Position numbers and translations under genes: made by a program
NCBI GenBank assembly: GCA_947588605.1
Contig: CANPYK010000006.1
Span: forward strand, 1-64,000
DNA from: an uncultured Oscillospiraceae bacterium
GTDB taxonomy: Bacteria; Bacillota; Clostridia; Oscillospirales; Oscillospiraceae
Reading direction: 5' to 3'
Length of the DNA stretch: 64,000 nt
Shown: piece after piece, positions 51,301-58,751 of the stretch
Layout of the letters: every line of letters begins with the position of its first letter
Position numbering within the stretch: the first letter of the stretch is position 1
The notes under the pieces: model-generated
What the model was told of the DNA's origin: nothing
Databases searched by the model: none
The model's input: the letters and a program-made list of their open reading frames with translations, nothing else

Positions 51301-53671
51301 TACCGACCAGCAAAAAGACGCCCAGAATCGAAACTATGTCCAGCTTCTGGATATCGACTACAGCAAGTACACGGGTGATTTGGCGTTCGGGAATGCGACC
51401 GGCAAAGAGCAGACCCCCGCGTCGTTGAACGAAGGGAGCTATAACGGAAACGATTTTCTCATCCGCAATCTTTACATTAAAGGAAGCAATGACGGTGCCG
51501 GCCTATTCGGTGATACAAAAGGCGATATGAATAATATCCGTCTGGTAAATGTTGGCGTAGCAGGAAGCAAAAAATTCACAGGCGCACTTGCGGGGCGTTT
51601 CCAGGGTGATACCGTCACCGACTGCAGCGTCTATGTGGACGAAACCAACAAGCCTACCGGAACGGGGGAAGCTTACGATAATTTCGTGATCTCCGGAAAG
51701 GAGGCGCGTGTGGGTGGTCTAATTGGCAGCCTCAATTCCAAAGCTGCCGCTACGCTGACGAGATGCTTCGCCGCCGTGAGAGTGGAAGGCGAGGATAACT
51801 ATGTTGGCGGTTTGGTTGGTTATATCGCCGCAGACAATGATGACACCACCTTGATTAACTGCTACAGCGGCGGCCACACAAATAGCGGGGAATATAAGCT
51901 CGATAGCGGTGGTAAGGCCAACGTGACCGGAAGTCGATATGTCGGCGGCCTCATTGGCGGTGTCTCCGGCACCTCACACAACATCATTCTTTCAGGCGTC
52001 AACTACAGTACCTGCTCAGTGAAGACAACAGGTACAAATCATGACGAGATTGGTTTGCTTGCCGGACGCGATGACAACAGTGTTAAAGTCGACTCCACTA
52101 CATCCACCACCTCCACCGCTTACGCCACCGGCGTGGCGTTTGACAAAGATGGTGAGATCACGCCCAGGGATGAGAAATTCTATCTCACCCCCGCCGTTCC
52201 CGTCACATCCCCCACCGTCACCGCGCACCCCTACGACACGCTCACCGGGCCTTACCCCTTCGCTTCCGGGCTCAAAGACCACTACGGCGACTGGCCTGAG
52301 GCGACCGTCTCGGCCCAAGGGATCGCTTACGTGGAGATCGAAAACAACGAGGTCCACATCCATCTGGTCGGCGTGAATTCCGACGGGCGCATAGTGCAGT
52401 ATAACGACCTCTGCGTTGAACGACATGATGATATGTTGCCTGAACACAAAATCACAAACAGCTATTTCGCCACATTTGCTACGGGCGGCGGCACAGCTCC
52501 CATTCTGAGCAGTGGCGTAAAAGAGTTCAGCGGCACCGATCCCGGTGTTGGTGACGTGTTGAAAAAGCTACTCGGAGACAGCGCGGTCAACATAAAGTTG
52601 TATGAAAACAGTGATAATAATAGCTATATTCAGCAAGGTGCTATAGCGATTGGCTCCAACGGCCACTATGCGCATTACGTTCCAAGGTTCTCTAATGTGA
52701 GCGTTGATAAAAATAACGGTGATGTGTTTGGCAAAAAAGAGGGCAGCGCTTTCGATATCCGCACGGTGGAGCAGCTGGACAATTTGCCTGATTCTCAAAA
52801 TAAGTATTTCAAACTGTCCCACGACTTGTATGGCGAGGGTTACACCAAGACATTTGAAGGCGGGTCATTCTCCGGGAAGCTCGACGGCTGTGGGTACAGA
52901 ATTTTGGAGCTGAAGTTGACGGGTGGGCTTTTCAAGAACACTACCTCTGATGCCGTGATCAAAAATCTGATCCTATATTCGCCGTCTGGGAATGCGAACA
53001 TAACCCCCTCCACAGGTTCAAACGCCTATGCTGGCGGACTTGTTCAGGAAGTGAACGGCAGAACGACGATTGAGAACTGCATCGTGGCTGGTTACAAGCT
53101 CTCCGGTAAACAAGTTGGTGGACTGGTTGCTAAGTCCAGCGGCGAGTTGACCATCACCAACTGCGCGGCAGTGAACAATTTGACTTCCAATAAGGGCAAC
53201 GGAACCGCTGGCGGCCTGATCGGCAACTATCAGAGCGGCACGTGTACCATCAAAAACAGCTACGCGGGAGGTTCTATTATAGGCCAGACCGGTAATGAAA
53301 ACATAGGCGGGCTTTACGGCGGTGCATGTTCCAGCGCTCCGACCGTTGAAAACTGCTACAGCTACGTTGATTTGACAGGCACGAAGGGCACAGTCAACAC
53401 TCTCGGCAATAAAGCGTCCGGGAATACTTTCTACTACCTTGAGAACACGTTGCCGACTGATGGCGTCACACAGGGTACAGGACAGACCACAGAACAACTC
53501 AAATCCTGCATGAAGGATGTCAAAGACTCGAAGGGCAACCTGATATTCGGCACGGCGGACAATGCCCACACCTTCCACCCCAGCGCTACCCTCACCGGCG
53601 CCTTCCCCTTCCCCGCCATAGTCCAGGTAGACGGACACTTCGTCCACTACGGCGACTGGCCGAATCCGTGA
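48377..53671 (+). CDS. Giant prepilin-type surface protein with GLUG repeats
   Basis: 1764 aa from ATG 48377 (GAGGTG 7 bases upstream). The N-terminus is a type IV prepilin signal: KTGKGKRG, then FSLAELLIVVAIIAVLLAI with Glu at +5 after the predicted cleavage, and a hydrophobic helix (about residues 10-35). The rest is a predicted beta-helix/beta-rich surface region with many GLUG-type motifs (GGLVG-type glycines, then NCY/NCA and AGG steps; clusters at about 545-650, 1090-1220 and 1540-1680). Three modules end with an HYGDW motif (about 787, 1295 and the C-terminus). GC is visibly lower than in neighbours. No pilus assembly genes are in the window. The only good promoter nearby faces the other way in this orientation and lies between two recombinase sites, suggesting phase-variable expression. 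Likely an adhesin or surface fibre. Confidence 0.85.
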   Translation: MKTGKGKRGFSLAELLIVVAIIAVLLAIAIPNVIGYYRSLKLTELDDSARSIFVAAQNRLTALKSAGTDLTKLGGAEIAVSLPGGGTANVRAVTGGDGLAALVPGGSIEAQLHSNHYVVEIDPKTGAVFAVWYWEKEGFTYSAATYDVNDMSRDKRLKDNEMVGYYGGDKIDRLTFKQMPFPSIKLINAEELRVEITVPAMSFGTGSGYRDDNVLVDVLVDGVTIVKDANLWPDNDPGGSRVGTVVLDTLKTGGVMPDDVPYKDNFNPTTHTSNSGNSGWTYGMQYKDWETAYPDFNFPEPGEELTVAVKLHYNGTVNINGTDTNLMPQTVIVQGNSLFESVDSTTGTANIAYGRHLQNLDTVTSGVTTAITTAKQTRDINFAATAKDSADPVYYWGSTYPASDEDPDNGQDGFRDFQEINNSLTEYNGQDHEIRNMYIVAETGYGGLFSMVAGGSYHNITIVNPHVHEEPNSTSGKGASVGALIGMAGGNVEIRECKVYVDYDPEKDTQDLKEQFERVFKEKLDSMTIDTTPKGNCYVEALLGFPHIEGAEPNSSAGGLVGLFSGNISLQNSFCSIPVVGQLNAGGLVGNASTCNISISKSYSASFVYGHGTVGGLVGHAGDSYSTIKIENCYAAGEIMNGNPSSFIGAGLVNIHENANIEGIVNNYSAVKFVNATGAPKTGGGEEKQGTVYGTYNGDESGKNYYIADPAVTKGYGQQASGGSVSCGEKVTTADLLEKFKDKPGWNVDPTAGAGKTHPYRLLKELDGLPDVYPYPMLTDTAGNVLPHYGDWIGETVSPSSLCYYDVVDGNYGVWGYIVDPAHPGTLNFVNTLASGTAGSGTCATDDGYGVLVEDTGAAPTVSGVAGATIVSPPIDVTIDGKDYDLYKIEIDTSFTSTGYYTEITVDTTEYWFNPFFACEVQKPGTGNIATAEPMAKSGAAGEGSSDDYTNKVVIRTARQLANLAKQTGDKYNGGTDQQKDAQNRNYVQLLDIDYSKYTGDLAFGNATGKEQTPASLNEGSYNGNDFLIRNLYIKGSNDGAGLFGDTKGDMNNIRLVNVGVAGSKKFTGALAGRFQGDTVTDCSVYVDETNKPTGTGEAYDNFVISGKEARVGGLIGSLNSKAAATLTRCFAAVRVEGEDNYVGGLVGYIAADNDDTTLINCYSGGHTNSGEYKLDSGGKANVTGSRYVGGLIGGVSGTSHNIILSGVNYSTCSVKTTGTNHDEIGLLAGRDDNSVKVDSTTSTTSTAYATGVAFDKDGEITPRDEKFYLTPAVPVTSPTVTAHPYDTLTGPYPFASGLKDHYGDWPEATVSAQGIAYVEIENNEVHIHLVGVNSDGRIVQYNDLCVERHDDMLPEHKITNSYFATFATGGGTAPILSSGVKEFSGTDPGVGDVLKKLLGDSAVNIKLYENSDNNSYIQQGAIAIGSNGHYAHYVPRFSNVSVDKNNGDVFGKKEGSAFDIRTVEQLDNLPDSQNKYFKLSHDLYGEGYTKTFEGGSFSGKLDGCGYRILELKLTGGLFKNTTSDAVIKNLILYSPSGNANITPSTGSNAYAGGLVQEVNGRTTIENCIVAGYKLSGKQVGGLVAKSSGELTITNCAAVNNLTSNKGNGTAGGLIGNYQSGTCTIKNSYAGGSIIGQTGNENIGGLYGGACSSAPTVENCYSYVDLTGTKGTVNTLGNKASGNTFYYLENTLPTDGVTQGTGQTTEQLKSCMKDVKDSKGNLIFGTADNAHTFHPSATLTGAFPFPAIVQVDGHFVHYGDWPNP

Positions 53672-53689
53672 TGTGAACGCGGCCCCCGT

Positions 53690-54015
53690 CCTGGCCTTCC
53701 CCGCAGGGCGGGGAAGGTGGCGCCCGCAGGCGCCGGATGAGGTGGGTGCGGTCATCGGAAACGCTCGGAAACCCTCCACCCTCGCTTCCCCCCTGCCCCC
53801 CTCCTACGAGGAGGGGGCAACCCCTCAGTCGCTTCGCGACAGCTCCCCCACGGGGGAGCTTAAAGGGCGGGTTTGGAACCCGCCCCTACACCTCACCCCT
53901 GCCCCTCCCCGCCTAAGCGGGGAGGACTTTTTGCGGGGACGAACCACCCCTGCCGCTTCGCGCCACCTCCCCCAGGGGGGAGGTTAAAGGGCGGGTTTGG
54001 AACCCGCCCCTACAA
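53690..54015. repeat. Mosaic of dispersed GC-rich repeats (block G)
   Basis: CTTCCCCGCAGGGCGGGGAAG (about 53694-53714), the GGCGCCCGCAGGCGCC palindrome, CCTCCTACGAGGAGG (about 53800-53816), a CCCCCACGGGGGAGCTTAA copy (about 53845-53863) and two GGGCGGGTTTGGAACCCGCCC hairpins (about 53866-53886 and 53989-54009). No gene. Confidence 0.8.
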
Positions 54016-54019
54016 TAGA

Positions 54020-54051
54020 CAAACGCCCCACCCTTTCGGGTGGGGCGTTTG
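54020..54051. terminator. Strong hairpin between the surface-protein gene and the histidine kinase gene
   Basis: A 14-bp stem, CAAACGCCCCACCC/GGGTGGGGCGTTTG, with a 4-base loop in a convergent gap. The T-run outside the stem is weak, but the stability suggests transcription termination. Confidence 0.55.
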
Positions 54052-54059
54052 CCAAAAAA

Positions 54060-54181
54060 TGAGGGAGAAACGCTCAGCTTGCGCTGAGATGACGGATTGG
54101 GAGAGATCCGCCGAAGCTATGGTCCGGGCATATTGGGGGATATGGCCGGACGATGGAGGAATCGCTTCGTCTTTTATTATA
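54060..54181. other. Structured intergenic element of unknown nature
   Basis: Four inverted repeats in 100 bp: CTCAGC/GCTGAG (54073/54083), CGGAT/ATCCG (54093/54106), and CGAAGC/GCTTCG (54112/54164) enclosing GTCCGG-CATAT/ATATG-CCGGAC (54122-54151). On the minus strand a TATAAT lies at 54176-54181; on the plus strand TCTTTTATT follows the outer stem. It may be a small structured RNA or another dispersed repeat. Confidence 0.4.
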
Positions 54182-54231
54182 CACACGGGCGCAAGAAAGT
54201 TGTGAACAAAGTATAACCTTTTTGTGAATAT

Positions 54232-55686
54232 TCACGCCTCTCGGGGCTCATTGGGGCGGCTTTTGGCGAGCTTCATGTCGAAGGTGAAGGTGGTCAGGCC
54301 CTCGCGGCTGGTGACGTAGATGGAGCTTCCGTGGCTGTCCAGGATGGTCTTGGCGATATAGAGGCCCAGGCCCACGCCGTCCCGGTCCATGCTTCTGGAG
54401 GCGTCGGACTTGTGGAAGCGCTCAAAGATGCGGGGCAGCTCCTCCTTGGGGATCGTCTCGCCCCGGTTGGACACGGAGACGAAGGCGCGGCCCTCCTCCC
54501 GCCAGAGCTTGACGCCGAGGTTCGTGCCGGGGGTGGCGAATTTGGCGGCGTTGTCCAGGAGGTTGTGGACCACCTGGGTGATGGCGTCCGCGTCGCCGTG
54601 GACGTAGACGGCCTCCTCGGGCAGGAGCGTCTCCACGTCCAGATTGCGGGAGGTGATTTTTTGCTCCAGGCTGAGAAGGCTCTGGCAGACCACCTCCAGA
54701 AGGTCGAAGGAGCGGCTTTGGAGCTCCAGGGGCGTCTTGGACTGGAGCTGGCTCATGTCCAGCATCCCGCGCACCAGGCGGGAAAGGCGCTTTGTCTCCG
54801 AGGAGATGATCTGGAGGCATTCGGCCTCCCGCTCCCGGGGGACGGTGCCGTCCAGAAGGCCGTCGGCGTAGCCGGCGATGGTGGTCATGGGGGTCTTGAG
54901 CTCGTGGGAGACGTTGGCGATCAGCTCCCGGCGGCTTTTTTCGCTGCGCTCCAGGGAGTCGGCCATGACGTTGAAGGTCTTGGCAAGCTCGGCCACCTCG
55001 TCCTCGCTGTCGCCGGTGTGGACGCGGGGGGTGAAGTCCCCCCGGGCGTAGCTGCGGGCGGCGTCGGACATCTCCTTGATGGGGCGGCTGAGCTTGCGGA
55101 CCACGAAGAAGGCCACGGCGAGGGCCAGCGCCGCCACCAAAATGGCGGAGGCGACGAAGATGTCCGCGAAGCCCCGCCAGATGCCGCTCATGCGGCCGGC
55201 CTCGTCGGAGACGAAGAGGTACCCCGCGCTCCCGGCGGGCAGGGCCGCGCCCATGACGAAGCGGTTCCGGTCAAAGGCGCCGCCCAGGCGCGTCATGTCC
55301 CGGTAAGCGCCCTCCCGGTTCACCGCCGCCACCGCCTCGGCGGGGACGGTCATGCCGATGTGGGGGCACTCCGGGTCCCTGTCCGAGCAGTTGAGGACGA
55401 GGCCCTGGCTGTCGGTGACCAGCATATGGTAACCGGTCATCCGGGAGAGCCAGGAGAGGACGGACTTGATGTCGATGCCCTCCATGTCCGCGCCCTCGCC
55501 GGCGAAGGCCCGCAGCATGGCCCCGGCGGTTTTGGCGCACTCGTCCATGCCGTCGCTGCGCTCCCGGAGGATGTAGCTGTAGCTCATGGCGGCGTAGGCC
55601 ATGCCCAGGACGAAGATGCACAGGCAGAAAAGGAGCACCACGGTGATGAAGTTTTTGACGTAAACGTTCCGAAAAAAGCTTTTCAT
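54232..55686 (-). CDS. PhoR-like sensor histidine kinase
   Basis: 484 aa. TM1 (about residues 13-34), an external sensor region (about 38-165), TM2 (about 173-197), a HAMP domain (about 197-250), a HisKA domain with the phospho-accepting His in NVSHELKTPMTT (about 260) and a HATPase domain with DNAAKF (N box, about 375), DRDGVGLGLYIAK (G1/F box, about 430) and a late G box. It should phosphorylate the regulator encoded immediately upstream (10-bp gap). The signal is unknown; envelope or phosphate sensing is possible. Confidence 0.92.
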   Translation of the reverse strand: MKSFFRNVYVKNFITVVLLFCLCIFVLGMAYAAMSYSYILRERSDGMDECAKTAGAMLRAFAGEGADMEGIDIKSVLSWLSRMTGYHMLVTDSQGLVLNCSDRDPECPHIGMTVPAEAVAAVNREGAYRDMTRLGGAFDRNRFVMGAALPAGSAGYLFVSDEAGRMSGIWRGFADIFVASAILVAALALAVAFFVVRKLSRPIKEMSDAARSYARGDFTPRVHTGDSEDEVAELAKTFNVMADSLERSEKSRRELIANVSHELKTPMTTIAGYADGLLDGTVPREREAECLQIISSETKRLSRLVRGMLDMSQLQSKTPLELQSRSFDLLEVVCQSLLSLEQKITSRNLDVETLLPEEAVYVHGDADAITQVVHNLLDNAAKFATPGTNLGVKLWREEGRAFVSVSNRGETIPKEELPRIFERFHKSDASRSMDRDGVGLGLYIAKTILDSHGSSIYVTSREGLTTFTFDMKLAKSRPNEPREA

Positions 55687-55696
55687 GGCGCGCCCG

Positions 55697-56395
55697 TCAC
55701 TTCTCCTCCTGATCGCGCAGCTCGAACTTGTACCCCACGCCCCAGACGGTCTTCAGCGCCCACTGGTCGGAGACGTTCTCCAGCTTCTCCCGGAGGCGCT
55801 TGATGTGCACGTCCACGGTGCGGGAGTCCCCGAAGTAGTCAAAGCCCCAGACCTCGTCCAGCAGCTGGTTGCGGGTGTAGACCCGGTTGGGGGACAGGGC
55901 CAGGTGGTAGAGAAGCTCCATCTCCTTGGGCGGGATGTCCACCCGCTTGCCGTCCACGGTGAGGACGAAGGACTCCATGTCGATGACGAGCTTGTCGAAC
56001 ACAAGGCGCTTGCGGCTCTCCGGCTTCTCTCCGCCGTACCGGCGCAGGACGGCGCGGATGCGGGCGGCCACCTCCTTCACGTCGAAGGGCTTGACGATGT
56101 AGTCGTCGGCGCCCATCTCAAGGCCGGTGACCTTGTCGAAGGTCTCGCCCTTGGCGGTGACCATGATGACCGGCGCGTCGCTCTTGGCGCGGATCTGCCG
56201 CAGGACTCCCCAGCCGTCCAGCCGGGGGAGCATGATGTCCAGGAGCGTCAGGTCCGGCCCCTCCCGCTCAAAGGCCGCGACGCCCGCCTCCCCGTCGTGG
56301 GCGACGGTCACGCGCATCCCCTCCCGCTCCAGATAGAGCCGCAGGAGCTCGGCGATGTTGACGTCGTCCTCCACCACCAGGATCTTTTCCGACAC
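55697..56395 (-). CDS. OmpR/PhoB-family response regulator
   Basis: 232 aa. The receiver domain has the acidic pocket EDD (residues 9-11), phospho-acceptor Asp53 in LLDIMLP and the late Thr/Lys (VTAKGE, about 83; VKPFDVKE, about 105). The C-terminal winged-helix DNA-binding domain (about 135-228) carries the PPKEMELLYHLA and TVDVHIKRLREKL blocks. It is the first gene of the pair with the histidine kinase. A TATAAT lies upstream near 56440, but no convincing -35. Confidence 0.95.
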   Translation of the reverse strand: MSEKILVVEDDVNIAELLRLYLEREGMRVTVAHDGEAGVAAFEREGPDLTLLDIMLPRLDGWGVLRQIRAKSDAPVIMVTAKGETFDKVTGLEMGADDYIVKPFDVKEVAARIRAVLRRYGGEKPESRKRLVFDKLVIDMESFVLTVDGKRVDIPPKEMELLYHLALSPNRVYTRNQLLDEVWGFDYFGDSRTVDVHIKRLREKLENVSDQWALKTVWGVGYKFELRDQEEK

Positions 56396-56511
56396 TTTAA
56401 ACCCCCCTCGAAGGAAATTTATCTTTATGACATTAGTTTATTATAAAACCTTTTTCCCCGCAAGGGTGAATTTTTTGTAAATGGTGAAAAAACGCGGGCC
56501 GGCGCTTTTTG

Positions 56512-56540
56512 TTGACAAATCCGCGCCGCCGCCATATAAT
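56512..56540 (+). promoter_or_regulatory. Perfect consensus promoter of the HD-domain gene
   Basis: TTGACA (56512-56517), 17 bp, TATAAT (56535-56540), 34 bp before the ATG at 56575. Confidence 0.85.
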
Positions 56541-56574
56541 AGCGTTAAATTTTTTGATACGGGAGGTCCTGACC

Positions 56575-57132
56575 ATGATCCCCACGCCCGAGGAGGCTTA
56601 CGAGATCACCAAAAAGTACAACGCCGGGGAGTTCCACCTCTCCCACGCCCGCGTCGTCGGGGACGTGATGGCGTGGTACGCCAAAGACCTGGGTCTGGAG
56701 GAGGAAGCGGACTACTGGAAGGCCGTGGGCATCCTCCACGACGTGGACTTTGAGCTCTACCCCGAGGAGCACTGCCAAAAGGCCCCGGAGCTTTTGCGGG
56801 AGAACGGCGTGGACGAGAGCGTCATCCGCGCGGTGGTGTCCCACGGGTACGGCATCTGCTCGGACGTGGCGCCGGAGCGGCTCATGGAAAAGGTCCTCTT
56901 CGCCGCCGACGAGCTCACGGGCCTCATCGGCGCGGCGGCCCTCATGCGCCCGTCCAAAAGCGTCAGCGACCTGGAGGTCGCCTCCGTCAAGAAGAAGTTC
57001 AAGGACAAGAAGTTCGCCGCCGGCTGTGACCGGGAGGTCATCCGCCGCGGCGCGGACATGCTGGGCTGGACCCTGGAGGAGCTGATGGAGAAGACCATTT
57101 TGGCGATGCGGGAGAGCCCGAACGTAAAATAA
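56575..57132 (+). CDS. HD-domain hydrolase-like protein
   Basis: 185 aa from ATG 56575 (GGGAGG upstream). The HD signature HARVVGDVMAWYA...ILHDVDFELYPEEH (about residues 22-64) supplies the His and His-Asp metal ligands, and SHGYG with a later FAADELTG (about 104) completes the pocket. Small stand-alone proteins of this kind are predicted metal-dependent phosphohydrolases; the substrate is unknown. It has its own strong promoter and is divergent from the response regulator gene. A parS-like site lies 33 bp after the stop. Confidence 0.88.
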   Translation: MIPTPEEAYEITKKYNAGEFHLSHARVVGDVMAWYAKDLGLEEEADYWKAVGILHDVDFELYPEEHCQKAPELLRENGVDESVIRAVVSHGYGICSDVAPERLMEKVLFAADELTGLIGAAALMRPSKSVSDLEVASVKKKFKDKKFAAGCDREVIRRGADMLGWTLEELMEKTILAMRESPNVK

Positions 57133-57165
57133 ACCGACTTTGCGGTTTGCTTTATTATAATAAAA

Positions 57166-57181
57166 TGTTCCACGTGGAACA
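57166..57181. promoter_or_regulatory. parS-like site 3
   Basis: TGTTCCACGTGGAACA, identical to the two sites at 42461 and 42501, about 14.7 kb away from them. The following bases (TTTTAGCGCAGTAAAGTAG, then the GGGCGGGTT hairpin) match the flank of site 2 almost exactly. Confidence 0.85.
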
Positions 57182-57195
57182 TTTTAGCGCAGTAA

Positions 57196-57490
57196 AGTAG
57201 GGGCGGGTTTTAAACCCGCCCGCTTTTTTGATGCCGCTCTGTCATCCAACGCTCGCTTCCCCCCTGCCCCCCTCCTACGAGGAGGGGGCTTTTTAAATGG
57301 TTGCGGCTTCGTCGCAGATTTTGATTTGCCCGCGCGGCGGGGACGGGAGACGAAGGACGGGGGCTTCCGGGAAGCGGCAGGGGCGGGTTCTAAACCCGCC
57401 CCTGCCACGTTACGGGACGGAACGGTTCGAAAAACCGTATCCGCCCCAATTACGCCGTACGGGCCGCCCGGAGGGGCGGCCCTGGAGAGG
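57196..57490. repeat. Mosaic of dispersed GC-rich repeats (block H)
   Basis: GGGCGGGTTTTAAACCCGCCC (about 57201-57221), CCTCCTACGAGGAGG (about 57271-57287), the TTGCGGCTTCGTCGC module (about 57300-57315), a second GGGCGGGTTCTAAACCCGCCC hairpin (about 57382-57402) and a GGGCCGCC-type hairpin near 57460-57483. No gene. Confidence 0.75.
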
Positions 57491-57491
57491 G

Positions 57492-58751
57492 TTATTTGAG
57501 CTGTGTGCCGAGGGAGATGTCGATGGCGTTGGTCTTTGCTGTGCGGTAGAGGAGGACCAGTACGTCGCAGTTGACGACCGGGCTGTTTGGCTCGAAGGTG
57601 GTCGTGGTCACGCCGTTGGTGATGGGCGTTGTCCGGCTGACGGCCCAGGAGATGGCGTCGATGTAGTAGGCGTCGTCGGGGACATCCGTAAAGCCGTTCG
57701 CCTTTTGCGTCTCGGGCTCGCCGGCGGCGCGGTAGAGGAGGGTCAGCGCGTCGCGGCGCAGGACCGTCTCGCCGGGGACGAAGGTGGTGGCGGAGCTGCC
57801 CCGGGCGATGTTTTTCTCGTAGGCCCAGAGGATAGCCTTGTAGTAAGGGGCGTCGGGGCTTACGTCGGTGAAGGGGACCGAGGTGACGGTGGGCTCGGGG
57901 CGGCCGGCGGCGCGCCAGATGGATTCCACGACCTTCCAGCGCGGACAGCCCGTCTTGGGCCGGAGCGGCGCCGTGTCGGTGTCCACGATCCCGTGATCGG
58001 CGGCCCAGAGGACCCCGTCATAGAAGTAGTCGCCGGGGAGCACGTCGGTGAAGGGATTCTGGCCGGCAAGGTCGAAGGTCAGCCTGTAGCAGCCGTATTT
58101 GCCGTCCTGCTCGAAGGGCATGAGCTCCTGGACGTCGTATACGCCGTCGATCCATGTATCCCCGTCGCCATAAGAGTAGAAGCTGAAGAAAACGTCGGCG
58201 GGGATGTTCTCGCTGCCCTCCACCGCCGGGAGGACGCCGTTTACGGGGGTGTCCGCCACGAGGTAGGCCACGTCCCGGACCTCGTCATAGATCTCCGCTA
58301 CGCCCAGGTCGTTGAAGGGGCCGGCGTAGGTGATGTTTTCGGCGGCGACGCCGTCGGGAAGGCCGATCTCATAGCGGCTGCCGCGGGTGTCCAGGTAAAA
58401 CCATTCGCCGTCCTTGCGGGCGGGGGCCAGGCCCTGGCTGTAATATCCCATGGAATCGTACTCCATGGGGATGACCACCTGGCCGGTCTTGTCCACGGCG
58501 CCCCACATTTCGTCCTGCCCCGCGACGACCCAGAGGCCGTCCGGGAGGAATTCCTCCTCCATCGTATTGATCGCGAAATTTCCGTATGTCGGTTGAACGA
58601 TCCATTTGTCTGTCTCGTATTCCAGGAGGCCGACACCGATCTCAAAGGTTTCCCGGTCCAGGTACGCCGCCATGACGAGGCCGTCCGTGGGGCCATGGAC
58701 GCCAACGGTGAAATCGCCGCTGGTCTCCACTCCTTCCAGCCGCAGGGTCAC
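57492..58751 (-). CDS. C-terminal part of a WG-repeat/SLH surface protein, cut off by an in-frame stop
   Basis: 419 codons continuing in the same frame directly after the TAA that ends the upstream fragment (58752-58754). The opening GTG has AAGGAG only 3 bases away, a poor start. WG-type repeats (MWGAVDKTGQVVIPMEYDSMGYYSQGLAPARKDGEW region, about residues 82-117) are followed by three S-layer homology domains (NPFTDV... about 232-290, VPFTDV... about 293-350, NGFTDV... about 358-410). The SLH domains would bind secondary cell-wall polymer, but this part has no signal peptide of its own. It is probably the distal half of one gene. Confidence 0.75.
   Translation of the reverse strand: MTLRLEGVETSGDFTVGVHGPTDGLVMAAYLDRETFEIGVGLLEYETDKWIVQPTYGNFAINTMEEEFLPDGLWVVAGQDEMWGAVDKTGQVVIPMEYDSMGYYSQGLAPARKDGEWFYLDTRGSRYEIGLPDGVAAENITYAGPFNDLGVAEIYDEVRDVAYLVADTPVNGVLPAVEGSENIPADVFFSFYSYGDGDTWIDGVYDVQELMPFEQDGKYGCYRLTFDLAGQNPFTDVLPGDYFYDGVLWAADHGIVDTDTAPLRPKTGCPRWKVVESIWRAAGRPEPTVTSVPFTDVSPDAPYYKAILWAYEKNIARGSSATTFVPGETVLRRDALTLLYRAAGEPETQKANGFTDVPDDAYYIDAISWAVSRTTPITNGVTTTTFEPNSPVVNCDVLVLLYRTAKTNAIDISLGTQLK

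Noticed and set aside
54091..54181. Glycine riboswitch
   Set aside because: Only a short GGGAGAG/CCGAAG resemblance; the conserved 3' part is missing and no glycine-related gene lies downstream.
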